The notes: generated by a model not told the origin, from the letters alone. Shown: positions 35,126-45,556, counted from the first letter of the stretch. The stretch is 64,000 bases of DNA from Brevibacterium epidermidis NBRC 14811 (GCF_001570805.1 NZ_BCSJ01000018.1:62001-126000), one strand, 5' to 3'. Translations and numbers: made by a program.

Positions 35126-35716
35126 TCAGAAGAACACGGTCGTGAGGTCGGAGAGCAGCGAGATCACGACCGGCACGACCGAGAGCAGCAGGAACGCCGG
35201 CAGAATGCACACACCCAAGGGCAGCACCAGCTGCACTCCCAATGAGGCGGCGGCCTCCTGCCGACGACGGCGGGAGGAGGCTCGCAGCTCCTCGGCCACG
35301 GACTCGATGAGAGGTGCCGGGCCGACACCCGTGTGTTCGGAGAACTCGAAGACCTCGAGCACCGGCAGCAGCCGGTCGTCGTCGGCGAGTCTGCGTCCCC
35401 CGATCGTCATCGCACGCGCGATCCTCTGCAGACCCGATCGGTCGTCGGTCGCCTCGGCGGTCAGGGTCAGCGCCACGGGAATCGGCAGGCCCGAGGTCAG
35501 GCAGATCGCCACGAGGTCAAGGTCGAACGCCAACTGATCATCGGCCACCGCCCGCTCTGTGCCCGATCCGGCCGTTCCCGCCTCCGGTGCGGCCGCCTCG
35601 GTGTCGGTGGGATCGGTCCTGCTCTCGCCGAGGAGGCTCTGCAGTCTCCCGCGGGTCGTTCCCGACCACAGCAGCACGCCGAGCCCGACACAGACACCGA
35701 TGAGCAGGGGAATCAT
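35126..35716 (-). CDS. TadC-like type II secretion F-domain membrane protein
   Basis: The 196-residue protein starts MIPLLIGVCVGLGVLLW (first helix). A cytoplasmic T2SSF domain (FDLDLVAICLTSGLPIPVAL, then LEVFEFSEHTGVGPAPLIES) follows, and it ends with two helices (LGVQLVLPLGVCILPAFLLL and the last 20 residues). It is an inner-membrane platform protein for Tad pilus assembly, partner of TadB. The ATG at 35716 is 2 nt after the tadB stop with GAGGTG upstream; the longer frame from 36022 overlaps tadB and is rejected. Confidence 0.85.
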   Translation of the reverse strand: MIPLLIGVCVGLGVLLWSGTTRGRLQSLLGESRTDPTDTEAAAPEAGTAGSGTERAVADDQLAFDLDLVAICLTSGLPIPVALTLTAEATDDRSGLQRIARAMTIGGRRLADDDRLLPVLEVFEFSEHTGVGPAPLIESVAEELRASSRRRRQEAAASLGVQLVLPLGVCILPAFLLLSVVPVVISLLSDLTTVFF

Positions 35717-35718
35717 GG

Positions 35719-36414
35719 TCACCTCTGCGCCCGCAGCATCATCGTCCGCATCCACCATCGGCCGGCCCCATACAGAAGGAGGCCGGCCCCGATGCTCAGC
35801 TGTCCCGGCAGCCCGCTGATGAGCTCCAGAGGACGGACGCCGATGAGCAGGCCGAGTCCGACGCCGATGAGCGGCAGCCAGCTGAGCACCCGCACCGTCG
35901 ACCTCGGTCCGGCCATGGCGATGCGGCGTTCGCGTTCGGCATCGAGTGCGTCTCTCTGAGCTGCCGCATAGCGGAGGATCATCTCCGCGGCGGGGGCTCC
36001 GGAGCGTTCGGACACCGTCCACACGGCGGCCATTCCGGACAGCACATGAGCGGCGGTTTCAGACAAGGCGCTGCTGCGGGTGGCGATGGCGCGTCCGGGT
36101 TCCTCACCCAACGAGATCGCGCGTGAGATCGGGGCCAATGCGTCATTGTGCCGACTCAGTGTGGTCATCACCGCCTGCGGAGTCATCCCCACCTTGAGCA
36201 GGTGGGCGCAGTTCTCGACGGCGGCGATCGCCCACAGCCGTTCGGCCTGATCATCGGCGGTGTGGCCGCCTCGGCGAAAGAAGGCACGCACTCCTTTCCG
36301 CGCCGGTTCGCCGCCTTCGCCGCGGTGGAGGAGCTCCCGCAGTCTCGACCCCGGATCCGGGGGTGCGGCGAGGATGATCCCGGCCGCGATGAGGACGGCG
36401 GTGAGAACGATCAT
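35719..36414 (-). CDS. TadB-like type II secretion F-domain membrane protein
   Basis: The 231-residue protein begins MIVLTAVLIAAGIILAAPP. It contains a T2SSF domain (ENCAHLLKVGMTPQAVMTTL and LGEEPGRAIATRSSAL) and C-terminal helices (SWLPLIGVGLGLLIGV). It pairs with TadC as the membrane platform of the Tad machine. The ATG at 36414 overlaps the tadA stop by 4 nt (ATGA). It is short compared with classic TadB (about 300 residues), as in the actinobacterial form of the locus. Confidence 0.85.
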   Translation of the reverse strand: MIVLTAVLIAAGIILAAPPDPGSRLRELLHRGEGGEPARKGVRAFFRRGGHTADDQAERLWAIAAVENCAHLLKVGMTPQAVMTTLSRHNDALAPISRAISLGEEPGRAIATRSSALSETAAHVLSGMAAVWTVSERSGAPAAEMILRYAAAQRDALDAERERRIAMAGPRSTVRVLSWLPLIGVGLGLLIGVRPLELISGLPGQLSIGAGLLLYGAGRWWMRTMMLRAQR

Positions 36415-37583
36415 CGGGCGGATTTCTGTTCGAGCACGGCTTCGAACCGAGCCAGGGCACGTCGATTGACGGTGCCCGTCGTCGATGGTGACGGGCGGCC
36501 CCACACCGGTTCCATGACGACTCCCTCGGCTCCGGTCCTCGTCGGGATCGCCAGTTCCGTGATTCCCCGTTCGGAACCGGTGCGACGCAGATGGATGACG
36601 AGGTCGATTGCAGTGGAGAACTGCGAATACACGGCGTCCGGGCTCATCTGCGCCAGCGCACCGAGCGCGGCCACCCGGCTCGGCACAGCCTCGGCGGTGT
36701 TCGCGTGGATCGTCGCGCACCCACCCTCATGACCGGTGTTGAGCGCGGTGAGCATGTCCCGGACCTCGGCGCCGCGGCACTCCCCGACGACGAGGCGGTC
36801 GGGCCGCATCCGCAGGGCGTTGCGAACGAGGTCGGTCAGGGTCACTTCGCCGCCGCCTTCGACATTGGCCTGGCGGGCGGCGAGTTGGACGGTGTGGGGG
36901 TGGGTGACGATGAGTTCGCGGGAGTCCTCGACGATGACGATGCGCTGGATCGTCTCCACCAGGGACAGCAGAGCGCCGAGGAGGACAGTCTTTCCCGTGC
37001 CCGTCCCGCCGGAGATGAGGATGTTCGCCCGGGAGGTGACCGCCTCGGCGATGAGGGGGCTGATCTCGTCGGGGACGAACCCTTCGGCGCAGAGCTGGGA
37101 AAAGGGGAATCCGGCCCGTTTGGGCACGCGGAAGCTGATCGTCGTCGTCTCCCCGGAGATCGGTGGGACGATCGCGTTCATCCGCACCCCGTCGGGCAGG
37201 CGCACATCGACATAGGGACTCGAATCGTCGAGGCGGCGTCCGCCGAGGGCTGCCAACCGCACCGCCAAGGACCGCACGTCCTCCTCGGACCCGAGCGTGA
37301 GGTCGAGCAGCCGGGGTCCGTCACCGGTGTCGGCGAAGATCTCTCGCGGTCCGTTGACGAACACGTCCGTGGTGCCGGGCACCTCGAGCACGGATTGCAG
37401 GGGCCCGGCTCCGGACAGCTGCGCGGACAGCCGGGTGACGAGTTCGAGCAGGGCGGAGGAACCGAGCACGCGTCCGGTGCGTTGGACCGCCTCGGCGACG
37501 GCGGACGTGGTCACCGGTCCCGGGTTGTCGAGCAGCGTTTTGCGGACGTCGGCGACCAGGGAGGCGTCGAGCCATTCGCTCAT
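36411..37583 (-). CDS. tadA: TadA/CpaF-family secretion ATPase
   Basis: The 390-residue type II/IV secretion ATPase powers Tad pilus assembly at the inner membrane. Features: TDVFVNGPREIFAD N-domain, FRVPKRAGFPFSQL, Walker A SGGTGTGKT (191-199), VIVEDSRELIVTHPH (Asp box), LRNALRMRPDRLVVGECRGA-type Walker B and GHEGGCATIHANTA with the conserved His. The ATG at 37583 overlaps the ssd stop by 4 nt (ATGA). It is the second gene of the operon ssd-tadA-tadB-tadC. Confidence 0.92.
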   Translation of the reverse strand: MSEWLDASLVADVRKTLLDNPGPVTTSAVAEAVQRTGRVLGSSALLELVTRLSAQLSGAGPLQSVLEVPGTTDVFVNGPREIFADTGDGPRLLDLTLGSEEDVRSLAVRLAALGGRRLDDSSPYVDVRLPDGVRMNAIVPPISGETTTISFRVPKRAGFPFSQLCAEGFVPDEISPLIAEAVTSRANILISGGTGTGKTVLLGALLSLVETIQRIVIVEDSRELIVTHPHTVQLAARQANVEGGGEVTLTDLVRNALRMRPDRLVVGECRGAEVRDMLTALNTGHEGGCATIHANTAEAVPSRVAALGALAQMSPDAVYSQFSTAIDLVIHLRRTGSERGITELAIPTRTGAEGVVMEPVWGRPSPSTTGTVNRRALARFEAVLEQKSAR

Positions 37584-38587
37584 TCCACCCACTCCCCCAG
37601 CAATCGGTCGACGAGGCGGCCGAGGTGCGCTCCGCCCGGAATTCCCTCGCCGCGATCGACGGCGGCGGACAGGCCCCGATCATCACGGATGCTTCCGGCC
37701 AGGCTCAGACCGATGGAGTCGGCGAGGAGGTCGGCGTCGAGTCCGCCGGCCCCGGTTTCGCGGACCACGAGGCGCACGTCCGGGTGAGCCTGGGAGAGGC
37801 GTTTGGCCACTTGGGAGGAGGCGACGGCAGATCGCACCCGGGCCGGGGAGACGAGGAGGACATGATGGCAGCGCCTGGTCCATTGGGGCGGGGCATGGCG
37901 GGGAAGGTCGACGATGACGAGGTCGAAGGCCTGACCGGCCGCGGCGAGGAAGTCGTCGAAGACGTCCGGGTCGAGGTCGACGGTGTCGTCCCGACCCCAG
38001 GACAGCAGAGCGAGTCCGTCGTGGCGGGGCAGCGCATCGGCCAAGGTGGAGGGGCGCAGCTGTCCGCGGGAGGCGCTGAGGTCGGTCCACCTGGGCCCGG
38101 GCACCGCTTCGGCGCCGAGGACGAGGTCGACTCCACCACCGAGTGGGTCGGCGTCGACGAGGACGGTGCTGTAGTCGGCTCCGGCCCGTCGGGCGAGTGC
38201 GCATGCGAGCACGGAGGCTCCCGCTCCTCCGCAGCCGGCAACGACGCCGACCGTGGTTCCGGGTGCGCTCGGCGGTTCGACAGCCGCGATCATCCGCCCG
38301 CTCAGCCATTCCGCTGCGGCGGGCAGCATGGCGAGCTGGTCGACGCCGAGGTGGGCTGCTCTCGCCCAGGTCGAGGAGGGTTCGTCATCGTCGAGGACGA
38401 CGAGGATCTTGTCCGCCTTGTCGGTGGCTGGGGCCTCGCGGACGTCTTCGCCGAGGAGGATGAGCGACGCGGACTGCCAGCCTCCGGAGTCGGGAGGCAG
38501 GACGGTCAGTGAGATGCCGATGCTTTCGGCGACTCGGGCGCATTCTTCGGTGATCGCACCGAGGTCGGTGATGAGGGCTACCTGCAT
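37580..38587 (-). CDS. ssd: Ssd/CpaE-like MinD-type ATPase of the Tad locus
   Basis: The 335-residue protein has a receiver-like N-terminal half (VALITDLGAITEECARVAES) and a C-terminal ParA/MinD-type domain with a deviant Walker A (GVVAGCGGAGASVLACALAR; the usual signature Lys is missing) and VLVDADPLGGGVDL. Homologues called Ssd influence septum placement in mycobacteria; CpaE-like proteins localise Tad machinery. Loss of the P-loop Lys suggests altered or no ATP hydrolysis. It leads the Tad operon and overlaps tadA by 4 nt. Confidence 0.85.
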   Translation of the reverse strand: MQVALITDLGAITEECARVAESIGISLTVLPPDSGGWQSASLILLGEDVREAPATDKADKILVVLDDDEPSSTWARAAHLGVDQLAMLPAAAEWLSGRMIAAVEPPSAPGTTVGVVAGCGGAGASVLACALARRAGADYSTVLVDADPLGGGVDLVLGAEAVPGPRWTDLSASRGQLRPSTLADALPRHDGLALLSWGRDDTVDLDPDVFDDFLAAAGQAFDLVIVDLPRHAPPQWTRRCHHVLLVSPARVRSAVASSQVAKRLSQAHPDVRLVVRETGAGGLDADLLADSIGLSLAGSIRDDRGLSAAVDRGEGIPGGAHLGRLVDRLLGEWVE

Positions 38588-38657
38588 GCACCGAGCCTGG
38601 ACTCGGCCGGCGGACGAAGGCCAGACCGGAGCACTGTCCTGTGGAGGGAACGGCGAA

Positions 38658-38696
38658 GGGGCGCCTCCTGTGAGTTTGAGTCACAGGAGGCGCCCC
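38658..38696. terminator. 16-bp stem-loop after the low-complexity membrane protein gene
   Basis: Perfect arms GGGGCGCCTCCTGTGA and TCACAGGAGGCGCCCC enclose a 7-nt loop; TTGTT follows on the plus strand. It lies between the end of the 38830-41478 gene and ssd, both on the minus strand, and insulates the Tad operon. Confidence 0.8.
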
Positions 38697-38829
38697 TTGT
38701 TATGGTCTGCAGCCTCAGTCCAGGCCAGCCACGGTGGACCGGCCTGTCGGTGACCTCACCTGGTGCCGGTGGCACCGAGTCGACCGAGGCCTGTCCACAG
38801 CATTGACGTGCGAGTGGCTGCCAGCCGAA

Positions 38830-41478
38830 TCAGCCGCGCTGGATTCCTTCGATGTTGCGCAGGAGACCCGTGGTGCTGCCGTCGGAGTCGCGGACCTTGA
38901 ACCAGGATCCGTTGTCCTCGAGGCTGAGGTACCAGTCGCCGGGGTAGATCGTGAACACCGGCATTCCGGTGGTCTCGTCCACAGCTTCGCGCGGCTCGGG
39001 GACGGCGAACCAGAACGCTTGGATGATGGGGCGTCCACCGTCCTGGTTCTCGGCCTGACCATTGTTCTGATCGGCGTTCCGACCGTCGCTCTGAGCATCG
39101 CCGGACCGGTTCTGACCGGCATCGGCGGGCACCGGCTGGCTGTCGACGGCCGTCTGCGCCATGGTCTCCTCGTTCGACCTGTCCGAACGCGCGTCGGTCT
39201 CGGGACGGTTGGCATAGTCGGCGACGGGAACGTACTGAGTCGGCTCTTCGCTTTCGGGAGCGGTCGTCCGCTCCCCACCGGTCGCCGGCTCCATCACAGC
39301 GGTCGCCTGCTCATCGTCATCCGCGGTTGCCTTGTCATCGGCCGTGGGCTTGTCGTCGGCCACGACCTTGTCCTCGGCCGGGGTGCTGACGACGGTGGCT
39401 TCGGTGGAGCGGACGTTCGCATCGTCGTCCGGACCCTGTGCCGTGGCCTCGTTGTTCGCTGCCGAGGATTCCGCTGGCGAAGCGTTCGAGGCCGCATCTG
39501 CCGAAGTCGCGTCCGCAGATGCGTCACCTGCCGACGCCTGATCGGCGTCGGTCGAAGCCCCATCGGCATCGGTCGAGGACTGTGCAGCCGAGGCCGCACC
39601 GGCAACGTTCGCGCCTTCGGCGGCGTTCGGGCTTTCTGCGGCGTTCGTGTCCGAGGTCTTTGAGTTGACCTTGGAGACGAGGTCGCTGCTCTCCGCCGGT
39701 GACACCACCGTCGGGGCTTCGTCTTCCCTCACCGAGGCGGCCGCGGACTTGTCCGCAGACGTTTCCTCGTTCACTTCGTCCTGCGGAGCAGTCGACGTTG
39801 GGTCGGTCGGTTCTGCACCGGTCTCCGATTCGGGAGCGGCGTGGCGGCCCCGGCGACGTTCGGAGTCCGAATGCACAGCAGCGACACCGGCCACACCGGC
39901 ACCGATCACTCCGGCGCCCGCGGCAGCGGCCACGGCACCCGAATGTGACGAGTCGTCCGACTCTGAGGGCTGGGCATCGGCTCCCGCAGACTGGTTATCG
40001 GTCGTGGTCGGCTGATCGCCGCTCGCACTGGGCTGGCCGTCGGTCGCATCTGCCTGCGGCTGGCCGGCGCCCACACCGAATGCCTGAGTCGGTTCGCTCT
40101 GCGAATGCTGCGGGGCCTCCGAATCGTGACGGCCCAGGTAGGTCTGGCCGTCACCGGTGCTGTGCACCGGTCCGTCAGCGGCGTCGTGGTCCGAGGTCGC
40201 GCCTGCGGATGTGGGTGCGGCGCCCGCGGCCGATGCGCCGGCAGCGGGGGCGGCGAAGGAGCTGGCCGAACGCTCGGCTTCCTGATCCTGCGGCGGAGCA
40301 TAGGGGCTGGGCTGAGCCTCCTGGTCGGAGGGCTGACCGAACTGCTCGGACGGCTGAGCCGGCTGTTCGGGAGCGGCGAACTGGTCCTGCTGTCCCGGAG
40401 CTCCGTACTGAGCGGACTGTCCGTACTGGTCGGCACCCGGCTGGCCCGACTGTGCAGGCTGACCCGACTGTCCCGACCCAACGAACTGGTCCTGCTGTCC
40501 GGGCGCACCGAACTGAGCCGGCTGTCCGGGTCCTTCCTGACCCGGCCCCGCAGGAACCGCGCCATAGGGTGCGAATCCGGGCGCACCGGCGCCAGGGCCG
40601 GCAGCACCGGGCACATTGGCCACCGGTGCCGGATGCTGGGTGTGCTTGGCGACGGGGCGAGCCTTCGGATGGGTTTCGATGTCCTCGCGGCCGGCGAATT
40701 CTTTGGCGAAGAACGGCAGCATCGTGAACACACCGGCGAAGAACGCAATGAGCGCAGCAAAGAACGTCAGGTACGAGCCCACATGCCAGTAGACCGCCGA
40801 GGTGAGCAGGTCGATGAACACATAGGTGAAGGCGATCGCCGAGAGTACGGAGATGAACTGGTCGAGGCTGAGGGATCCGACCCGCAGCCGACTGTTGCCC
40901 AGTTTGTTGACGAGCACAGCCGCCACGATGAGCAGGATCGTGAGCACCCCGAACACGAGCGCGCCCATGTCCGCGACATTCCAATGCCACAGGGTCGTCG
41001 TCTCGCGTCCGAAGCCGTAGCTGTAGCCGCGGTAGGGCACGAACAGGGCGATGAAGGCGAGCAGACCGGCAAAAAGGAGGAAGAGGTCGCGCAGAGTCAG
41101 CGGTCCGAGGATTCCCGGGCCGGTCTTCTGCTTCGGCGCAGGTGCCTGACCGAACTGCCCCTGCCCCGGAGCTGAACCATACGGTCCCGGTGCCGAGCCG
41201 TATTGCCCTGGGGCAGAACCGTAAGGCCCGGGTCCCGACCCGTACTGGGCCGGAGCCGAACCATAGGGTCCCTGCGCGGCGGGCTGACGCGGTGCCGATC
41301 CGTAGGGTCCCGGTGCGGAACCGTAGGCCGGCCCGGGCGCCGAGCCGAACTGTCCCGGTCCCGAACCGTAGGCCGGCGGCTGACCGCCGGGCTGCTGCGC
41401 GTTCTGGCCAGGGTACTGCGGGGGCTGATCCTGCCACGGCTGTGGCCCGGACCCGGTTGGATGCTGCGGCGAACTCAT
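38830..41478 (-). CDS. large low-complexity four-helix membrane protein, unknown function
   Basis: The product has 882 residues. Residues 1-115 are Pro/Gln/Gly/Ser-rich with tandem YGSAPG units. Four membrane helices follow (about 132-150, 170-191, 206-228, 235-257). A second Gln/Pro/Gly-rich linker covers 280-430. A long acidic Ser/Ala/Asp/Glu stretch contains one small hydrophobic Ala/Gly segment near 540. A compact C-terminal 60-residue domain (IYPGDWYLSLEDNGSWFKVR) looks SH3-like. The ATG at 41478 has TGGAG seven bases upstream. I do not recognise a family; the layout suggests a membrane anchor with two disordered arms. The 3' neighbour is the Tad operon, beyond a terminator. Confidence 0.75.
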   Translation of the reverse strand: MSSPQHPTGSGPQPWQDQPPQYPGQNAQQPGGQPPAYGSGPGQFGSAPGPAYGSAPGPYGSAPRQPAAQGPYGSAPAQYGSGPGPYGSAPGQYGSAPGPYGSAPGQGQFGQAPAPKQKTGPGILGPLTLRDLFLLFAGLLAFIALFVPYRGYSYGFGRETTTLWHWNVADMGALVFGVLTILLIVAAVLVNKLGNSRLRVGSLSLDQFISVLSAIAFTYVFIDLLTSAVYWHVGSYLTFFAALIAFFAGVFTMLPFFAKEFAGREDIETHPKARPVAKHTQHPAPVANVPGAAGPGAGAPGFAPYGAVPAGPGQEGPGQPAQFGAPGQQDQFVGSGQSGQPAQSGQPGADQYGQSAQYGAPGQQDQFAAPEQPAQPSEQFGQPSDQEAQPSPYAPPQDQEAERSASSFAAPAAGASAAGAAPTSAGATSDHDAADGPVHSTGDGQTYLGRHDSEAPQHSQSEPTQAFGVGAGQPQADATDGQPSASGDQPTTTDNQSAGADAQPSESDDSSHSGAVAAAAGAGVIGAGVAGVAAVHSDSERRRGRHAAPESETGAEPTDPTSTAPQDEVNEETSADKSAAASVREDEAPTVVSPAESSDLVSKVNSKTSDTNAAESPNAAEGANVAGAASAAQSSTDADGASTDADQASAGDASADATSADAASNASPAESSAANNEATAQGPDDDANVRSTEATVVSTPAEDKVVADDKPTADDKATADDDEQATAVMEPATGGERTTAPESEEPTQYVPVADYANRPETDARSDRSNEETMAQTAVDSQPVPADAGQNRSGDAQSDGRNADQNNGQAENQDGGRPIIQAFWFAVPEPREAVDETTGMPVFTIYPGDWYLSLEDNGSWFKVRDSDGSTTGLLRNIEGIQRG
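41164..41376 (-). repeat. in-frame tandem repeat encoding YGSAPG units
   Basis: About ten imperfect 18-24 nt units code for YGSAPG, YGSGPG or FGSAPG motifs at residues 35-105 of the low-complexity membrane protein. Units of this kind often vary in copy number between strains. Confidence 0.8.
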
Positions 41479-41814
41479 CGCTGACTCCAGTCGATCTCGG
41501 GGAAAGGTAACTGTGTTTCCGTGTCCGCGCGGGACAGATCCCGACAGACTCTGACCCCATCCTTGCAGAACACAGGCCTCCTGTGCACTCATATGCCCAT
41601 TCTCAGGCACGTCGATAACTCCTCATTCTCCCGCCGAGGCGGCCCTTCGGTCTCCCCAAGACCGCCGAAACCATGTGAGCCATACCACAGTAACTGTGCA
41701 GCGGCTACCCCCGATTTCCCCGCTCATCGAGTGAAACTGCCCTCCACTGCCCTCGAGCACAGGTATACAGTGCAACTAGAATTTTCGATCCACCAAGGAA
41801 GTCGGAGGGAAAGC
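41479..41814. other. divergent intergenic region upstream of acs
   Basis: No credible gene is present. It contains a CCCGCCGAGGCGGCC word near 41632, a CRP/GlxR-type box (41674-41689), and an AT-richer stretch (TATACAGTGC near 41765, then AACTAGAATTTTCG) just upstream of the acs ribosome-binding site that may hold the acs promoter. Confidence 0.5.
41674..41689. promoter_or_regulatory. candidate CRP/GlxR-binding site upstream of acs
   Basis: TGTGAGCCATACCACA matches TGTGA-N6-TCACA at 9 of 10 defined positions and lies about 125 nt upstream of acs. A GlxR-type regulator is encoded in this window (49185-49862). cAMP-dependent control of acetate use is known in actinobacteria; the site itself is inferred. 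Confidence 0.5.
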
Positions 41815-43752
<1,938 letters not shown>

Positions 43753-43782
43753 GCCTCTCGCCCTGAGGCCGGACTCGGTTGA

Positions 43783-43841
43783 CCCGTCGGTGACAGACGA
43801 CCCTGCCGCATAGCGGCCGTCGTCGGGATCCGACGGGTTTT
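43783..43841 (+). terminator. compound terminator after acs
   Basis: Outer arms CCCGTCGG (43783-43790) and CCGACGGG (43830-43837) enclose further pairing (GACGAC/GTCGTC and GCCGC/GCGGC) and are followed by TTTTCCC, an intrinsic terminator on the plus strand. Confidence 0.75.
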
Positions 43842-43931
43842 CCCGATTCCCCGCCGATTCGCCTTTGGCCGAAGGGCGCGTTCAGACTACTCTTAAGTTA
43901 GATTGTCCTCGTTCTCGATTTAGGAGCTCTC

Positions 43932-44339
43932 ATGGCCGAACGGTCCATCAGCGAACTGATCAAAGGCATCAGCGACGATTCCAAGGCGATCGCCGAAGAA
44001 GAGATTGCCCTTGCCAAGGCCGAAGCCACTGCCGGTGCGAAGAACCTGGGCATCGGTGCGGGACTGGCCGTCGTCGCGCTCTTCCTGCTCTTCCTGTCCT
44101 CGTTCATGGTGATCTTCGCCGGTGCGGCCGCATTCCATGAGGGTCTGGGCTGGCCGTGGTGGGGAAGCTTCCTCATCGTCTTCGGCATCCTCGCCGTCAT
44201 CGCGATCATCCTCGTGCTTGTCGCCCTCCCGCTGTTCAAGAAGGGCAACCCGGTACCCGGCACCGCGATCGGCTCGGCCAAATCGCTCGTGGCCTCGGTC
44301 AAGCGTGCGGTGAAGAACCCCTCGGGACCCCGTTACTGA
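43932..44339 (+). CDS. phage-holin-superfamily-III-like membrane protein
   Basis: A 135-residue protein: an N-terminal amphipathic helix with acidic and alanine repeats (DDSKAIAEEEIALAKAEATA), two membrane helices (GLAVVALFLLFLSSFMVIFA and SFLIVFGILAVIAIILVLVA) joined by a short EGLGWPWWG loop, and a basic tail. This layout is widespread in actinobacterial genomes and is annotated as actinobacteriophage holin superfamily III; nothing here points to a prophage. The role is unknown. It is a single gene between two terminators. Confidence 0.8.
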   Translation: MAERSISELIKGISDDSKAIAEEEIALAKAEATAGAKNLGIGAGLAVVALFLLFLSSFMVIFAGAAAFHEGLGWPWWGSFLIVFGILAVIAIILVLVALPLFKKGNPVPGTAIGSAKSLVASVKRAVKNPSGPRY

Positions 44340-44384
44340 ACCACTACTGACAGGACCCGCTCGGTCCTCGACAGCGAGACAATG

Positions 44385-44417
44385 AAGCGGCGCCGGACAT
44401 CGTGTCCGGCGCCGCTT
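44385..44417. terminator. 15-bp stem-loop, bidirectional terminator
   Basis: Perfect arms AAGCGGCGCCGGACA and TGTCCGGCGCCGCTT enclose the loop TCG, between the convergent holin-like and TetR genes. Confidence 0.88.
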
Positions 44418-44445
44418 GTCACTTTCTCACTCGGCGCATTCGCAG

Positions 44446-45447
44446 TCAGCGCCGCTTCGCCACCCGCTCCTTGGCTTCACGTCGCACCTGACGTTCCCGC
44501 TTGCGCGCTTCGGCCAGCACCTTCTGCGCCTGCCTGACGGCTTTCTGGGCCTCTCGCAGCTTCTTATCGGCGATGACATCGGGGTCATCATCAGCGATCG
44601 TGGCCTTCCCATCAGCCGCTTCCCCGGCAGCGTCGCCGGAGGAGTCGGCCGGGGCTGTCGCGCCCGAGCCGTCCGCCGTCCCGGATTCGGCGCCGCTCCG
44701 CCTGCGCTCGACCCCGTCGATGAAGGCCTCCACTCCGTCGAAGCCGCGTTCGAGTCCGAAGTCGAAGGGATCGGACTCCGAGGTGAAGACCCCCGCATCG
44801 ATCGCCCTTCTGAGGAACGGATATCCATCCTCGGTGATGACCGCGTCGAAGAGCCGCTGCTCCCGGGACGCCACCTCGGCGGCATCCAAGCCGGTCGTTC
44901 GACTCTGCTCCTCATAGCCTGCGGCGATCATTCCCTTCCAGCGGGCGACACCGGTGACGAGCAGGGAGACGGCGATCCGCTCCTCTTCCGACAGACCGGT
45001 ATCCGAGAGCGCCTCGAGGCCGGCCTCCAGCCACGCCGAGCTGTTCGGGGTGATCGGGCTGCCGGTGATCGGCATCGACAGCAGCCAGGGCTGTCGGACA
45101 TAGATCAGTGACTGGGCCTGGTAGAGCTCGCTGAGGCGAGCCCTCCAACTGAGAACTTCCCCGTCCGCCTCCGGCGGCAGACCGGTCGCCTCCTCCTGCA
45201 TGAGCAGGAGCAGATCGTCCTTCGAGCTCACGTATCGATAGAGCGACATCGGCGTGTACCCGAGGCGCTTTGCGACCGCGGACATCGACACCGCCTGGAT
45301 GCCGTCGCTGTCAGCGATCTCGATGGCGGCGTCGACGATCTTCTCGACGCTCATCTCCCGCTTCGGTCCTCGCTGCGGTGTCGCCGCGACTCCCCACGCC
45401 AGCGCGATTCCGCTGGGGAGCTGCTCGATCGTGTCGTCAGAACTCAT
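44446..45447 (-). CDS. TetR/AcrR-family regulator with basic coiled-coil tail
   Basis: The 333-residue protein has an HTH after a short leader (SVEKIVDAAIEIADSDGIQA, then MSAVAKRLGYTPMSLYRYVS) and a TetR-type C-terminal ligand domain with LYQAQSLIYVRQPWLLSMPI. Beyond residue about 250 it carries a disordered Ala/Asp/Gly segment and a strongly basic heptad-like helix (REAQKAVRQAQKVLAEARKR). That tail, over 40 residues, is not part of a normal TetR protein and may bind nucleic acid or a partner. It is divergent from the DrrAB-type exporter, which it probably represses. Confidence 0.85.
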   Translation of the reverse strand: MSSDDTIEQLPSGIALAWGVAATPQRGPKREMSVEKIVDAAIEIADSDGIQAVSMSAVAKRLGYTPMSLYRYVSSKDDLLLLMQEEATGLPPEADGEVLSWRARLSELYQAQSLIYVRQPWLLSMPITGSPITPNSSAWLEAGLEALSDTGLSEEERIAVSLLVTGVARWKGMIAAGYEEQSRTTGLDAAEVASREQRLFDAVITEDGYPFLRRAIDAGVFTSESDPFDFGLERGFDGVEAFIDGVERRRSGAESGTADGSGATAPADSSGDAAGEAADGKATIADDDPDVIADKKLREAQKAVRQAQKVLAEARKRERQVRREAKERVAKRR

Positions 45448-45493
45448 GTCGCCATCTTATATTGTGTATGCCATATATTGCGTGTTAGTGTCA

Positions 45494-45520
45494 TATACAG
45501 TTTCTGACGTATACAGAAAC
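45494..45520. promoter_or_regulatory. operator candidate between TetR and exporter genes
   Basis: GTTTCTG (45500-45506) and CAGAAAC (45514-45520) form an inverted repeat with a 7-nt spacer, overlapping two direct copies of TATACAG (45494-45500 and 45510-45516). The stretch is AT-rich and lies about 40 nt upstream of the ABC ATPase gene; TATATTG words toward the TetR gene (45455-45480) may be its promoter. Confidence 0.5.
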
Positions 45521-45556
45521 CTGCTCGGTGATTCCGACCTGTGAGAGGACCCCATC

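Noticed and set aside
43932..44339. Prophage remnant, because of a holin-like protein
   Set aside because: No other phage gene, integrase or att-like repeat is nearby, and the holin-III-like family is a common chromosomal membrane protein in actinobacteria.
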